Positions 18,251-26,202 of a stretch of DNA of 38,535 nt are shown one piece after another. The notes below the pieces were generated by a model that made no database searches, had not been told where the DNA came from, and saw only the letters and a program-made list of their open reading frames with translations. The translations under genes were made by a program, and so were the position numbers. The stretch lies in contig CAIOTJ010000353.1 in assembly GCA_903861195.1 (NCBI GenBank), positions 1-38,535 on the forward strand. Direction: 5' to 3'. The stretch comes from an uncultured Planctomycetaceae bacterium. GTDB taxonomy: Bacteria > Planctomycetota > Planctomycetia > Planctomycetales > Planctomycetaceae. Position 1 is the first letter of the stretch. Every line of letters begins with the position of its first letter.

Positions 18251-18546
18251 TCAGTTTGCTCCCCGCATGATCGCCCCCAGGCGTTTTTGGGAGGGAGTGA
18301 GCTGACCGGGGGCATTCAGGGCCTGCCAGAACGCAAGTTGCTCGTCACGACTCAGCACGGTCGTCTGATCGCGAGCACCGGCAACTTCCCGATGTGCCTG
18401 TGCCACTGTGACGATTCGCACGTAGTCGCTCACACTGATCCGTCTCAACTCGGCCGCCGCTGCCAAAGCTGCTGGCTCTCCGCATCGAGCCGGACCACCA
18501 GCACACTGGATTTGACCGGAGAACGTGTCATCTTGCGTTTCTTCAT
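18251..18546 (-). pseudogene. DUF1778 (TacA-like) antitoxin gene with a frameshift
   Basis: From a strong start (AAGGAG seven bases before ATG) the frame reads KSSVLVVRLDAESQQLWQR and then stops at TGA after 34 codons. Shifting frame by one base at the GCGGCGGCC run restores AAELRRISVSDYVRIVTVAQ and continues to RDEQLAFWQALNAPGQ and the stop at 18251. Together the two parts give a normal 98-residue DUF1778 protein: a ribbon-helix-helix DNA-binding start and a C-terminal tail that normally wraps a GNAT toxin. One missing base explains the break. No GNAT toxin gene lies beside it. It could be a true pseudogene, a sequencing error in a G/C-rich run, or recoded; the sequence alone cannot decide. 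Confidence 0.75.
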
Positions 18547-18729
18547 GGTGAGGCTCCTTTGCAAAGTCTGACTTGCGAACCGCCTGACAGTCAATTCCGG
18601 AATCGGTTGCAGCGTGTTCGATAAAGAACCTGAACAGAAGAAGAGAACGCGAGGGGTCGCAACCCCCCACAGTCAGCCAGTGGTTACAGAAGCCTTCCCG
18701 TCGCCCCCTCAGGGCCTCGCCCAATCCTG

Positions 18730-18771
18730 AAAACAAAACCGGCCCGGGACGACTCGTCTTCCCGGGCCGGT
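18730..18771 (-). terminator. Intrinsic terminator of the cytochrome b/Rieske operon
   Basis: On the reverse strand a 12-bp perfect stem (arms 18771-18760 and 18749-18738, ACCGGCCCGGGA / TCCCGGGCCGGT) closes a 10-nt loop and is followed directly by TTTTGTTTT. It starts 47 bases after the stop codon of the cytochrome gene, in the right orientation. This is the best terminator in the window. Confidence 0.9.
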
Positions 18772-18817
18772 GAGTTTGGACAGAACGCCTGCGGAGTCCG
18801 CCGGCGGTGCCTGCCGG

Positions 18818-20671
18818 TCAGTGGTCGGCCGCCGAGCCGGGCTTGCGCTCCAGCCATTGCCGTCGCAACCACTTCATCAGGATGTCGAACTCCTCCTGCG
18901 ACATGCGGTCTTTGTACGACGGCATGGCGTTGCGGTCGCCGTAGTTGTGCGGCGCGCCGGGGTTGAGCACGAAGTCGCGCAACCATTTCTCCGACCCGTA
19001 CGCAGTCAACTCGGGAGCCTGGGCCATTCCCTGGGTCCCCAGCGGTGCGCCCCCAATGACCATTTCGTGGCATTGCAGGCAGGCCCGGTCCTCGGCCCCC
19101 TCGGCATTGGCGTCGAGCGAACCCAGTTCGAACACCTCGCGTCCCTTGGCGGCCAGTTCCTGGTCGACCGGCCCCAGATCGGCACGGTCTCCCTGGGCCA
19201 GCAGGAACTCGACGACGGCGGCAACCTCCTCGCCGGTCATCTTCGGAGCGTGCTGCTTCGACCACTGGCTCATCGCCCCATTGGCGAAGCGGTCACCCAG
19301 CGGCTGCCCGTTGAACGAGCCGTTGACGGTGGCTCCGAAGTACTTCGGCCCCCCGGCATCCACAATAAATCCCTTGAGCCAGTCGCGCGAGCCGAATTTC
19401 CCCAGGTCGGCCGCGGCGACCTTCTCCAGCGGCCGCCCCGTGCCATCATGACCATCGAACGAGTGGCAGACCGAGCAGTTGGTCTTGAACAGTTCGGGAC
19501 CGGCGGTCTTGGGGTCGCTGCGCAGCAGGGCCCGGCCTCCCTTTTCCGAAATCCCTTCCGAGATCTCGATCAATTCGCGGACCCGGTGCGACTTCATCTC
19601 GGCATCGGCGACCGCCCGTTGGTAATCGGCCGCCTTCGGTCCCCGGTTGTCTTCCAGCCAGGCCTGACCGGTCAGCAGCAGAATGCCCGCCAGCATGATC
19701 AGCATGTAGGCCACATTGAAGCGATGTCCCAGCTTCCACTTGCCCAGGAACGGCATGAGCGCCAACACCCCGAACAGCAGTCCGGGAATGATCAACGCTC
19801 CCCAGATCTCGGTTTCACCCGGGAAGTATTTCAGGAACTGGAACAAAAACAGGAAGTACCACTCGGGACGGGCCGCACTGTAGGGCTGTGACGGATCGGC
19901 GGGAGCTCCCAACTCGGCCCCCAAAAAGATCGTCAGCAGCAGCACGACCATCAACACCCCCAGGCAGGCGACGGCGTCTTTCAGCACCTGGTCGGGCCAG
20001 AACATGCTGTCGCGGCGGTACAGCGGATTGGGCACCGTAATGCCATGCCGCCGGAAGGCGGCGATGTGCAGCACGAGGAACCCAATCAGCATGCCGGGGA
20101 GCACCCCGGCATGCATGGCGAAGAAGCGAGTGAGGGTATGGTGCCCATACGTGGGGCCGCCCACGACCAGCCGCTGCAGCTTGGTGCCAATCACTGGAAC
20201 CAGGGTCATCAACTTGGTGGCGACCTGCGTCGCCCAGTATCCCTTCTGGTCCCACGGCAGCAGGTAACCGGTCAGCGACAGTCCCAGCACAATCTGCATG
20301 AGTATCAGGCCGAGCCAGAAATTGATCTCGCGCGGAGCCTTGTAGGCGCCGTCGATAATCACCTGCATGAGGTGAATGGCCAGCAGCACGACCATGGCCT
20401 GGGCCATGAAGTGATGCAGCCCGCGGAGCAGCCAGCCAAACTGCATCTCGTAGGTGATGTAATAAACGCTTTCCCAGGCGGTGGTCGAGCTGGGGCTGTA
20501 GGCCATCCAGAGGAACACGCCGGTGATCACCTGCGTCATAAAGGCGAACACGAGGGTGCTGCCCCAAACGTAGCGCCAGCGGGCACCGCCGGGGATGCGT
20601 TCGTAGAGCGCTTCGTGGACGAATTCCTTGTAGCCGGTCCGATCGTCAAGCCAGTTGAGCAGAGCATTCAT
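18818..20671 (-). CDS. Cytochrome b6-type protein fused to a dihaem cytochrome c
   Basis: A 617-residue subunit of a quinol:cytochrome c oxidoreductase in the energy-transducing membrane. Residues 1-215 are cytochrome b6-like, with haem ligands His86/His100 and His187/His202; the 14-residue gap in the second pair is the b6 rather than the mitochondrial pattern. Residues ~225-340 correspond to subunit IV and contain the PEWY motif (269-272) of the quinol-oxidising site. The C-terminal part carries two c-type haem sites, CSVCH (399-403) and CLQCH (531-535), each with a plausible Met ligand (MSQW and MPSY). The two c domains look like an internal duplication (DWLKGFIVDAGGPKYFG against KWLRDFVLNPGAPHNYG). 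No Cys is present near residue 35, so haem ci as in chloroplast b6f is not expected. It overlaps the Rieske gene by ATGA. Confidence 0.93.
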   Translation of the reverse strand: MNALLNWLDDRTGYKEFVHEALYERIPGGARWRYVWGSTLVFAFMTQVITGVFLWMAYSPSSTTAWESVYYITYEMQFGWLLRGLHHFMAQAMVVLLAIHLMQVIIDGAYKAPREINFWLGLILMQIVLGLSLTGYLLPWDQKGYWATQVATKLMTLVPVIGTKLQRLVVGGPTYGHHTLTRFFAMHAGVLPGMLIGFLVLHIAAFRRHGITVPNPLYRRDSMFWPDQVLKDAVACLGVLMVVLLLTIFLGAELGAPADPSQPYSAARPEWYFLFLFQFLKYFPGETEIWGALIIPGLLFGVLALMPFLGKWKLGHRFNVAYMLIMLAGILLLTGQAWLEDNRGPKAADYQRAVADAEMKSHRVRELIEISEGISEKGGRALLRSDPKTAGPELFKTNCSVCHSFDGHDGTGRPLEKVAAADLGKFGSRDWLKGFIVDAGGPKYFGATVNGSFNGQPLGDRFANGAMSQWSKQHAPKMTGEEVAAVVEFLLAQGDRADLGPVDQELAAKGREVFELGSLDANAEGAEDRACLQCHEMVIGGAPLGTQGMAQAPELTAYGSEKWLRDFVLNPGAPHNYGDRNAMPSYKDRMSQEEFDILMKWLRRQWLERKPGSAADH

Positions 20672-21291
20672 GCTTCGGGCACCTTGTGCGAGGTTCCGGG
20701 CTGGAATTCCTGGTACCTCACCCAGACGGCACCATCGACCAGCTTGACATCCAGCTCGTCGAGCCCGCGAGGGCTGGGGCTGTTGGGGTTGGCCACCGAG
20801 CCGTCCTTGGCGTTGAACGAACTGTCGTGGCAGGGGCACTGGTAGCACGACGCCTCGGGCTTGTAGTCGACCGAGCAGCCGGCGTGCGGGCACTTCACGT
20901 TGAACGCCCGGACCCCCGCCTCCCCCTCGCGAACCAGATACACCGCCCCCACCGCCTCCTGCGGAAACAGGTTCCAGGCGTCGGTCCGGTCATCAATCAC
21001 CTCGTACCGGCGGGGAGCCCCGCCCTGCAGCAGGCCGTCCAGGGCCGTCACCTTGAGAAAGCCCTCCTCGACGTCGGTCCCCGCCGACTCGCCGTCTTTG
21101 CGGCGGGTCCTTTTGCGCAGCGGGTCGAGAAACACCGCGAGCCCCGTGAACAGGGGAACAATCCCCAGGATGCTGCCGGTGACAACCGCGGCGGCCTGGG
21201 TGAAGAAGTCGCGCCGGGGTTCCTGGGCGTTCAGGAAATCCTGAACCGGTCCCGACTCGGGTTGGGGTTGGTGATCCATGGATCCACTCAT
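20668..21291 (-). CDS. Rieske iron-sulfur protein of the bc complex
   Basis: A 207-residue membrane-anchored [2Fe-2S] protein. The N terminus has ~30 polar residues, then one hydrophobic helix (about 31-56), preceded by EPRRDFFTQAAA, a twin-arginine context. The Rieske fold follows, with box 1 CPHAGC (Cys134, His136, Cys139) and box 2 CPCHDSSF (Cys152, Cys154, His155); Cys134/His136/Cys152/His155 should bind the cluster and Cys139-Cys154 should form the disulfide. It passes one electron from quinol to the c haems of its partner. The stop codon overlaps the partner's ATG, so the two are translationally coupled and this is the first gene of the operon. An internal Met at residue 5 is an alternative start. 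Confidence 0.93.
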   Translation of the reverse strand: MSGSMDHQPQPESGPVQDFLNAQEPRRDFFTQAAAVVTGSILGIVPLFTGLAVFLDPLRKRTRRKDGESAGTDVEEGFLKVTALDGLLQGGAPRRYEVIDDRTDAWNLFPQEAVGAVYLVREGEAGVRAFNVKCPHAGCSVDYKPEASCYQCPCHDSSFNAKDGSVANPNSPSPRGLDELDVKLVDGAVWVRYQEFQPGTSHKVPEA

Positions 21292-21444
21292 CGGAAAAGC
21301 AGGACAATCACATCACCAGCCTCTCTCACGCCCGTGGCGTCCGGTCCGAGGGTCGTCCTCGGGCCGGTGGGTCCAGAAAGGCCGGCAGCACTCCACTCAC
21401 ACGCTGTGGTCTCGAACTCGATGCTGAAAGGTTGACTCGGTCTG

Positions 21445-21484
21445 CAGCGTCCTGTCGCATCGGCCGGGGCCGACGGGAACGCTG
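21445..21484 (-). other. GC-rich hairpin downstream of the DHH phosphoesterase gene
   Basis: CAGCGTCCTGTCG and CGACGGGAACGCTG pair over about 12 bases with one bulge, around a 13-nt GC-rich loop. It begins 15 bases after the phosphoesterase stop codon on the reverse strand. No T tract follows, so it may be a weak or Rho-assisted 3' end rather than a true intrinsic terminator. Confidence 0.3.
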
Positions 21485-21499
21485 TCTCGGAGGGATGAC

Positions 21500-22486
21500 T
21501 CAGGTGGGAAACAGGGTCTTCATCGCGGTCAGAATCTTGACCTGGGCCTCGGTCATGGGCCCCGGCACCATCGCTCCCGAGGCCTGCCGGTGTCCGCCGC
21601 CGCCGAATTTCTCAGCAATCGCCGAGACATCCAGATGGCTCCGCGACCTCAGGCTGGCCTTCACATTGCCGTTGGGCTGCTCGATCAGAATGTACGCTGC
21701 TTCGACACCCGCCAGACGCAGCCCTTCGTTCACCAGATCGTCGGTTTCCGTCGGCTCGGCACCGGTCTCGCGGTAATCGACCAGGGTAATGTACGTCCAC
21801 GCGAGACGCCCACCCGCATCGATCATCATCCGCGACAGACACCGCCCGGCCAGCCGCGTGCGACCCAGCGAACACTGCTCGTACAACGCACCGTACAGTA
21901 CTGCCGGTTCCGCGCCCCAGTCAATCAGCCGCGAGATCCGCCGCATCGTCGCACTGGTCGTTGAGGGAAACCGGAACCACCCCGTGTCGGTCGCGATCGC
22001 ACAGTACAGCGCCCGCGCCATCGTGGGAGTCAAGGGCCACCCCTGGCTCTCGGCCAGATCGAACACCATCGAACCCGTCGCTTCAGCCGTCACATCCTTG
22101 AAGTCGAGGGCATTCAGGTCGTCGGCACTGGCGTGGTGATCGATCACCACCTTGACGGCACTGGTCTTCTTGAACAGCTTCCCCAGTTCGGCCAGCTGGA
22201 CCCACGAACTCGTGTCGAGAATCACGTGGCAGTCGGCTTCCAGCACACTCTGTTCCGACCAATCGGGCCCCAGTTGTCGGCACTCGCCATCGGGATCCAG
22301 AAACTTCAGCCGCGGGGGGACCGCCGACGCATTGATGATCTTCACCTGCTTTCCCAGGTGCCGCAGCAACCCGGCAAAACCGAGCTGCGAACCCAGGGCG
22401 TCGGCATCCGGACGTACGTGGGTGGTCAGCACGAATTTCTCGTGCCGCCGCATCAACTCGGCCAGTCCGTTCCAATCGACAGTCAT
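21500..22486 (-). CDS. nrnA: DHH-family phosphoesterase, NrnA-like (nanoRNase/pAp phosphatase)
   Basis: A 328-residue cytoplasmic DHH/DHHA1 protein. Metal ligands are visible in THVRPDADALGS (Asp27, Asp29), VILDTSS (Asp91), the signature DHH at 116-118 (VVIDHHAS) and CAIATDTGWFRF. The C-terminal DHHA1 substrate-binding domain ends with the glycine loop FGGGGHRQASGA at about 294-305. NrnA proteins degrade 2-5 nt RNAs and dephosphorylate 3'-phosphoadenosine 5'-phosphate (pAp). The pAp role would be useful here because a PAPS-type sulfotransferase is encoded 15 kb away, though that link is only inference. ATG is close to the conserved start (MTVDWNGLAELMRRH). It is 241 bases downstream of ribF on the same strand. 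Confidence 0.88.
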   Translation of the reverse strand: MTVDWNGLAELMRRHEKFVLTTHVRPDADALGSQLGFAGLLRHLGKQVKIINASAVPPRLKFLDPDGECRQLGPDWSEQSVLEADCHVILDTSSWVQLAELGKLFKKTSAVKVVIDHHASADDLNALDFKDVTAEATGSMVFDLAESQGWPLTPTMARALYCAIATDTGWFRFPSTTSATMRRISRLIDWGAEPAVLYGALYEQCSLGRTRLAGRCLSRMMIDAGGRLAWTYITLVDYRETGAEPTETDDLVNEGLRLAGVEAAYILIEQPNGNVKASLRSRSHLDVSAIAEKFGGGGHRQASGAMVPGPMTEAQVKILTAMKTLFPT

Positions 22487-22727
22487 GCGGGCATGCTAAT
22501 GATCTTCGGAACGGTTGGGTAGTTGCGGTGCAGCGCGAAACAGCCGATCCGGCCGGGAGACGCCCCCTCTCCAGCGGCGAACCAGTCCATCGGCCAACCA
22601 GACGGCCGTTGGGTGTCTTCGGACTCGCGGACCAAAGTCACCCAGTTCAGACTCGGCCTGAAAGCCCCCACCGGAAAAGGCTGATGGCGGAGAGAATTCG
22701 ACCGGGCATGCCGCAACCAGTCCGGGG

Positions 22728-23648
22728 CTAGCGGCCGGTCGTCAGATCACGGGTCGCCGCGACATCGGCGCGAATCTGGGTCAACAGGGCCTCGATTCCC
22801 GCAAACCGCAGCGTCCCCCGCAGGCGGGCCAGAAACTCGATTTCCAGCGGCTGTCCGTAGAGATCCCCCTGAAAATCGAGCAGATGCACCTCGAATTTCC
22901 GCTCGTTGACCCCAAATGTTGGATTGGGACCCAGGTTGATCGCCGCTCCCCACCGCCCCGTCGGGGTGTGGGCCCAGCCCGCATAGACCCCCTCGGCGGG
23001 CAACAACGTCGGCACCCCCGCGAGGTTGGCGGTGGGAAACCCCAGTTTCCCCCCGCGGGCCTCCCCATGCACCACCTGCCCCCGCACGCGGTGCGGCCTC
23101 CCCAGCAGGTCGGCCGCGGCCGCCACCTCTCCCTCTCCAATCAGACGCCGGATCGCTGACGACGAGACCGACCGTCCCTCCACCAGCACGGGGGAAATGA
23201 TCTCACAGTCGAGCCCTTCCGCCCGGCACCACTCGGCCAATTGCCGCACCGTGCCGTCGCGTCCCCGGCCAAACCGGAAGTTCTCTCCTTCGACCACCCC
23301 CCGCGCCACCAGCCGCCCCCGCACGATCTGGTCGAAGAACTCGCGGGCCGACAATTGCAGAAACGCCGGGGTGGTGGCCTGCACAATCGTCGCGTCGGGA
23401 CCACACTCGGCAATCTGTGCCAGCCGATCGGCCAACGACATAAGCGGCTGCGGTGCCGCCTCGGGGCGCAGCACGGCCACCGGGTGGGGATCGAAAGTCA
23501 CGACGACCGCAGGCACCCCCGCCTCCCGCGCCCGGGCGCGAAGCGTCTGGAACATCGCCTGATGTCCCCGGTGGACCCCGTCAAAGTTGCCGATGGCCAC
23601 GTACCCATGCCGCGTGGCCGGGTCATCAAACCCGTGCAGGACCTTCAT
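22728..23648 (-). CDS. ribF: Bifunctional riboflavin kinase / FAD synthetase
   Basis: A 306-residue enzyme that makes FMN from riboflavin and then FAD. The N-terminal adenylyltransferase domain has GNFDGVHRGHQAMF with the nucleotidyl-transferase HRGH motif, VVTFDPHP and later SSSAIRRLIGEGEVAAA. The C-terminal kinase domain starts at about residue 180 and contains GKLGFPTANL, followed by GVYAGWA and the FEVHLLDFQGDLYGQPLEIEF end. Both domains look complete and the length is typical. The ATG shares one base with the stop codon of the upstream enolase-superfamily gene (ATGA arrangement), so the two are probably translated from one message, which is an unusual neighbour for ribF. Confidence 0.93.
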   Translation of the reverse strand: MKVLHGFDDPATRHGYVAIGNFDGVHRGHQAMFQTLRARAREAGVPAVVVTFDPHPVAVLRPEAAPQPLMSLADRLAQIAECGPDATIVQATTPAFLQLSAREFFDQIVRGRLVARGVVEGENFRFGRGRDGTVRQLAEWCRAEGLDCEIISPVLVEGRSVSSSAIRRLIGEGEVAAAADLLGRPHRVRGQVVHGEARGGKLGFPTANLAGVPTLLPAEGVYAGWAHTPTGRWGAAINLGPNPTFGVNERKFEVHLLDFQGDLYGQPLEIEFLARLRGTLRFAGIEALLTQIRADVAATRDLTTGR

Positions 23649-24763
23649 CAGACGCGAAACTTCTTCAGCTTGTCGTGGTCGAGTTCGACTCCCAGGCCGG
23701 GCTTCTGCGGAATCTTCACGAATCCCTCGTCGTCAATGACAAACGGCTCGGTGGTCAGCTCTTCGATGTATTCGCAGGGGGTCAGGTATTCGACGTAGCG
23801 GGCCACCGGCTGCGCGGCCGCCAACTGCAGGTCGGCGGCCACCCCGATGGCGGTGTTCCACCCGTGCGACACCATCAGCACATTGTGGTCGAAGGCGTAC
23901 CAGGCGATCTTTCGCGATTCCGACAGACCTCCGTTCTTCGTGCAGTCGGGCTGGATGATGTCGACCGCCCGCCGCTCGATCCAGGGAATGAACGACTGTC
24001 GCCGGGTCAGGACCTCGCCCGTCGAGATCGGCACAGGCGACTGCTTCGTGAGCTCGATGTACCCCTCGATGTCGTCGGGGGGCAGGGCCTCTTCAAACCA
24101 GGTGATGTCGTAGTTGGCCAGCATCTTGGCGGTCTCTCGCGCCCAGTTCAGCCCGTGCGGCCAGAACTGCTCGCTGCCGCCGGCATCCACCATCAGCTCG
24201 ATCCCCTCCCCCACCGTGTTGCGGGCCGTGCTGACCAGCAGTTCGTCGAACTTCCGGTCGCGCCGCCCAAACGGCCGCCAGCCCATCTTGATCGCCTTGA
24301 AACCCCGCGAAACCACATCTTCGAGCTTGGCCCTCAATGCGGCGGGCTCGTCGAAGAGGATCGAACCGTACGGCTTGATGCGGTCGCGGTAGTTCCCCCC
24401 CAAGAGCCGCGAGACCGGCTGACCGCACGCCTTGCCGAAGATGTCCCACAGGGCAATGTCGATCCCGCTGATCGTGTGCTCGACCGAGCCCCCCCGGCCC
24501 TGCCAGAAGGTCGCTTGCCGCAGTTTCTCGGTCACCCGCTCGGGCTCCAGTCCCGACTCATTCCGCAGCAGGGGCCACAACAGCCCCATCGCCCCTTCGA
24601 CCAGAGCCCCCGAGGTGAAGACACTGCCGACTCCGCGAAGCCCCTGATCGGTATGGACTTCCAGCAGGGTGTGCAGGTTTTCTTTTTTCTCGTGCCCCTG
24701 GGGCCAGCCGCCATCCACTGTGGCCCCCACCAGGGGAATGATCTCGACATGGGTGATCTTCAT
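23648..24763 (-). CDS. Mandelate racemase/enolase-superfamily enzyme
   Basis: A 371-residue protein with the capping N-terminal domain (MKITHVEIIPL and the 20s loop GGWPQGHEKKEN) and the beta/alpha barrel. Predicted Mg ligands are Asp193 (MVDAGG), Glu224 (TWFEEAL) and Glu250 (STGEVL). A Lys at 159 (FKAIKMGW) and the Asp273/His300 pair (IIQPD and MVSHGWNT) give the acid/base set of the mandelate racemase subgroup, whose members dehydrate or epimerise acid sugars. The exact substrate cannot be read. The Shine-Dalgarno GGAAGGA lies four bases before ATG. It runs into ribF with overlapping stop and start codons and lies 204 bases after the aldo/keto reductase. Confidence 0.9.
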   Translation of the reverse strand: MKITHVEIIPLVGATVDGGWPQGHEKKENLHTLLEVHTDQGLRGVGSVFTSGALVEGAMGLLWPLLRNESGLEPERVTEKLRQATFWQGRGGSVEHTISGIDIALWDIFGKACGQPVSRLLGGNYRDRIKPYGSILFDEPAALRAKLEDVVSRGFKAIKMGWRPFGRRDRKFDELLVSTARNTVGEGIELMVDAGGSEQFWPHGLNWARETAKMLANYDITWFEEALPPDDIEGYIELTKQSPVPISTGEVLTRRQSFIPWIERRAVDIIQPDCTKNGGLSESRKIAWYAFDHNVLMVSHGWNTAIGVAADLQLAAAQPVARYVEYLTPCEYIEELTTEPFVIDDEGFVKIPQKPGLGVELDHDKLKKFRV

Positions 24764-24967
24764 GATGTCCTTCCAGAGTGAGTCGGGGTGAGTTTCTGGT
24801 TCCAGCCGCGGGAGTCTGGCCCGACTGGCTGCTCTGCTTCGCACCAGCGCGGGTCGCGCCCACAAGCCACCTCTGCCAACTCAGGCAATTGACCCAGCCA
24901 GCTTTTCGACAATGGGCCGCCGCCAACTCGACCAACGGGCCGCATGTGCCGTTCCTGCCGAAGAGGA

Positions 24968-25957
24968 TCAGCCCCGCAGGGGGTCGGGTTGCTTCCACGG
25001 GGGAGCACAGGCGGCATCGATCCGGGGAAGATGTTCCGCCGGAATCGCCACCTCCAGCGCCGCCAGGGCCTCTTCAATCTGGGCGACCGTCTTGACCCCC
25101 ACAATCAGCGAGGTCATCGCCGGCTGTGTCAGCGTCCAGGCCAGCGAGTACTTCGCCGGTGTCGTGCCCACCTCGCGGGCCAGCCGTTCCACTGCCTCCA
25201 GCTTGTCGAACAACGCGTCGTTCAACGGCCACATCCACTGCGGCTTCTCGGCCAGCCGCGAATCGGCGGGGGCCGTCTCGCCCCGGCGATACTTGCCCGT
25301 CAACAGCCCCCCCTGCAGGCTCTGGTAGGAAGTGACCGCGATGTTCCGCAGCTGGCAGTAATCGAGGTCGTGCTGAAATTCCCGCCGCAAAAGACTGAAC
25401 GGAATCTGCGACGAGACCACCCGGGGCCAACCCCACCGGGCCGACTGCGCCTGCAGTTCGGCCATCTGCCAGGCCGCATGGTTCGACACCCCAAATGACC
25501 GGATCTTCCCCTGCCGCACCGCGGTTTCCAGCGCCCCATGAGTGATTTCCAGCGGCACTTCCTTGTCGGGCCAGTGGATGATGTACAGGTCGATCGTGTC
25601 GGTCCGCAGCCGTTTCAGGCTGCGGTCGACCTCCCGCAAAATGTGCACGGAAGACAGCCCCCGGTCCTGCGGTCCCGGTCCCACGGGTGCCCCCACCTTG
25701 GTCGCCAGGATCGCCTTGTCCCGCCGGTCCCGCAGCGCCTTGCCGACGATTTCCTCGGCCACTCCCCCGGCACTCCCCAGAAACCGGTTGTACCCCTCGT
25801 AGACATTGGCGGTGTCGATGAAGTTGATCCCCCGGTCGAGGGCGGCGTGCACCAGAGAAATCGAATCGGCCTCATTGACAGGGGAACCGAAGGTCATGGT
25901 CCCCAGGCAGATCGGACTGACCAAGAGTCCGCTCGCTCCCAAAGCCCGCAATTTCAT
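24968..25957 (-). CDS. Aldo/keto reductase
   Basis: A 329-residue NADPH-dependent carbonyl reductase with the (beta/alpha)8 fold. The catalytic tetrad is visible (numbered from this start): Asp48 and Tyr53 in FIDTANVYEG, Lys87 in LATKVG and His128 in IIHW. NADPH-binding parts appear as GVSNHAAWQM, TSYQSLQGGLLTGKY and SLIVGVKTVAQIEEAL. It resembles the group of bacterial reductases annotated as YajO/Tas-like. Two adjacent ATG codons exist; the second is used because GAGG then lies six bases upstream, whereas the first (25960) leaves only three. It diverges from the DUF1501 gene, and shares its direction with the enolase-superfamily gene, so both may act on the same sugar acids. Confidence 0.9.
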   Translation of the reverse strand: MKLRALGASGLLVSPICLGTMTFGSPVNEADSISLVHAALDRGINFIDTANVYEGYNRFLGSAGGVAEEIVGKALRDRRDKAILATKVGAPVGPGPQDRGLSSVHILREVDRSLKRLRTDTIDLYIIHWPDKEVPLEITHGALETAVRQGKIRSFGVSNHAAWQMAELQAQSARWGWPRVVSSQIPFSLLRREFQHDLDYCQLRNIAVTSYQSLQGGLLTGKYRRGETAPADSRLAEKPQWMWPLNDALFDKLEAVERLAREVGTTPAKYSLAWTLTQPAMTSLIVGVKTVAQIEEALAALEVAIPAEHLPRIDAACAPPWKQPDPLRG

Positions 25958-26202
25958 CATCGGCCTCGCCGTTCCGGTGGGTGTCTTGCCGGGGGGCTCT
26001 CCCCCGCGTCCATGTGCGCCAGAATAATCATCTCCCGACCTCCCCAACCAGCCCGCGTCCCCCGGTTGGGAGGGCTCCCACCCCCGCGGCCCCAGCGCCC
26101 CTCTTGCCGCTGCCAGATCTGTCCGATACTCTCGAATGCACTTTCATTGATGTTTCCCCGGGGTTTTGTTGTCGACCGCTTTGTCTCCGTGAGTCCTCCG
26201 TC

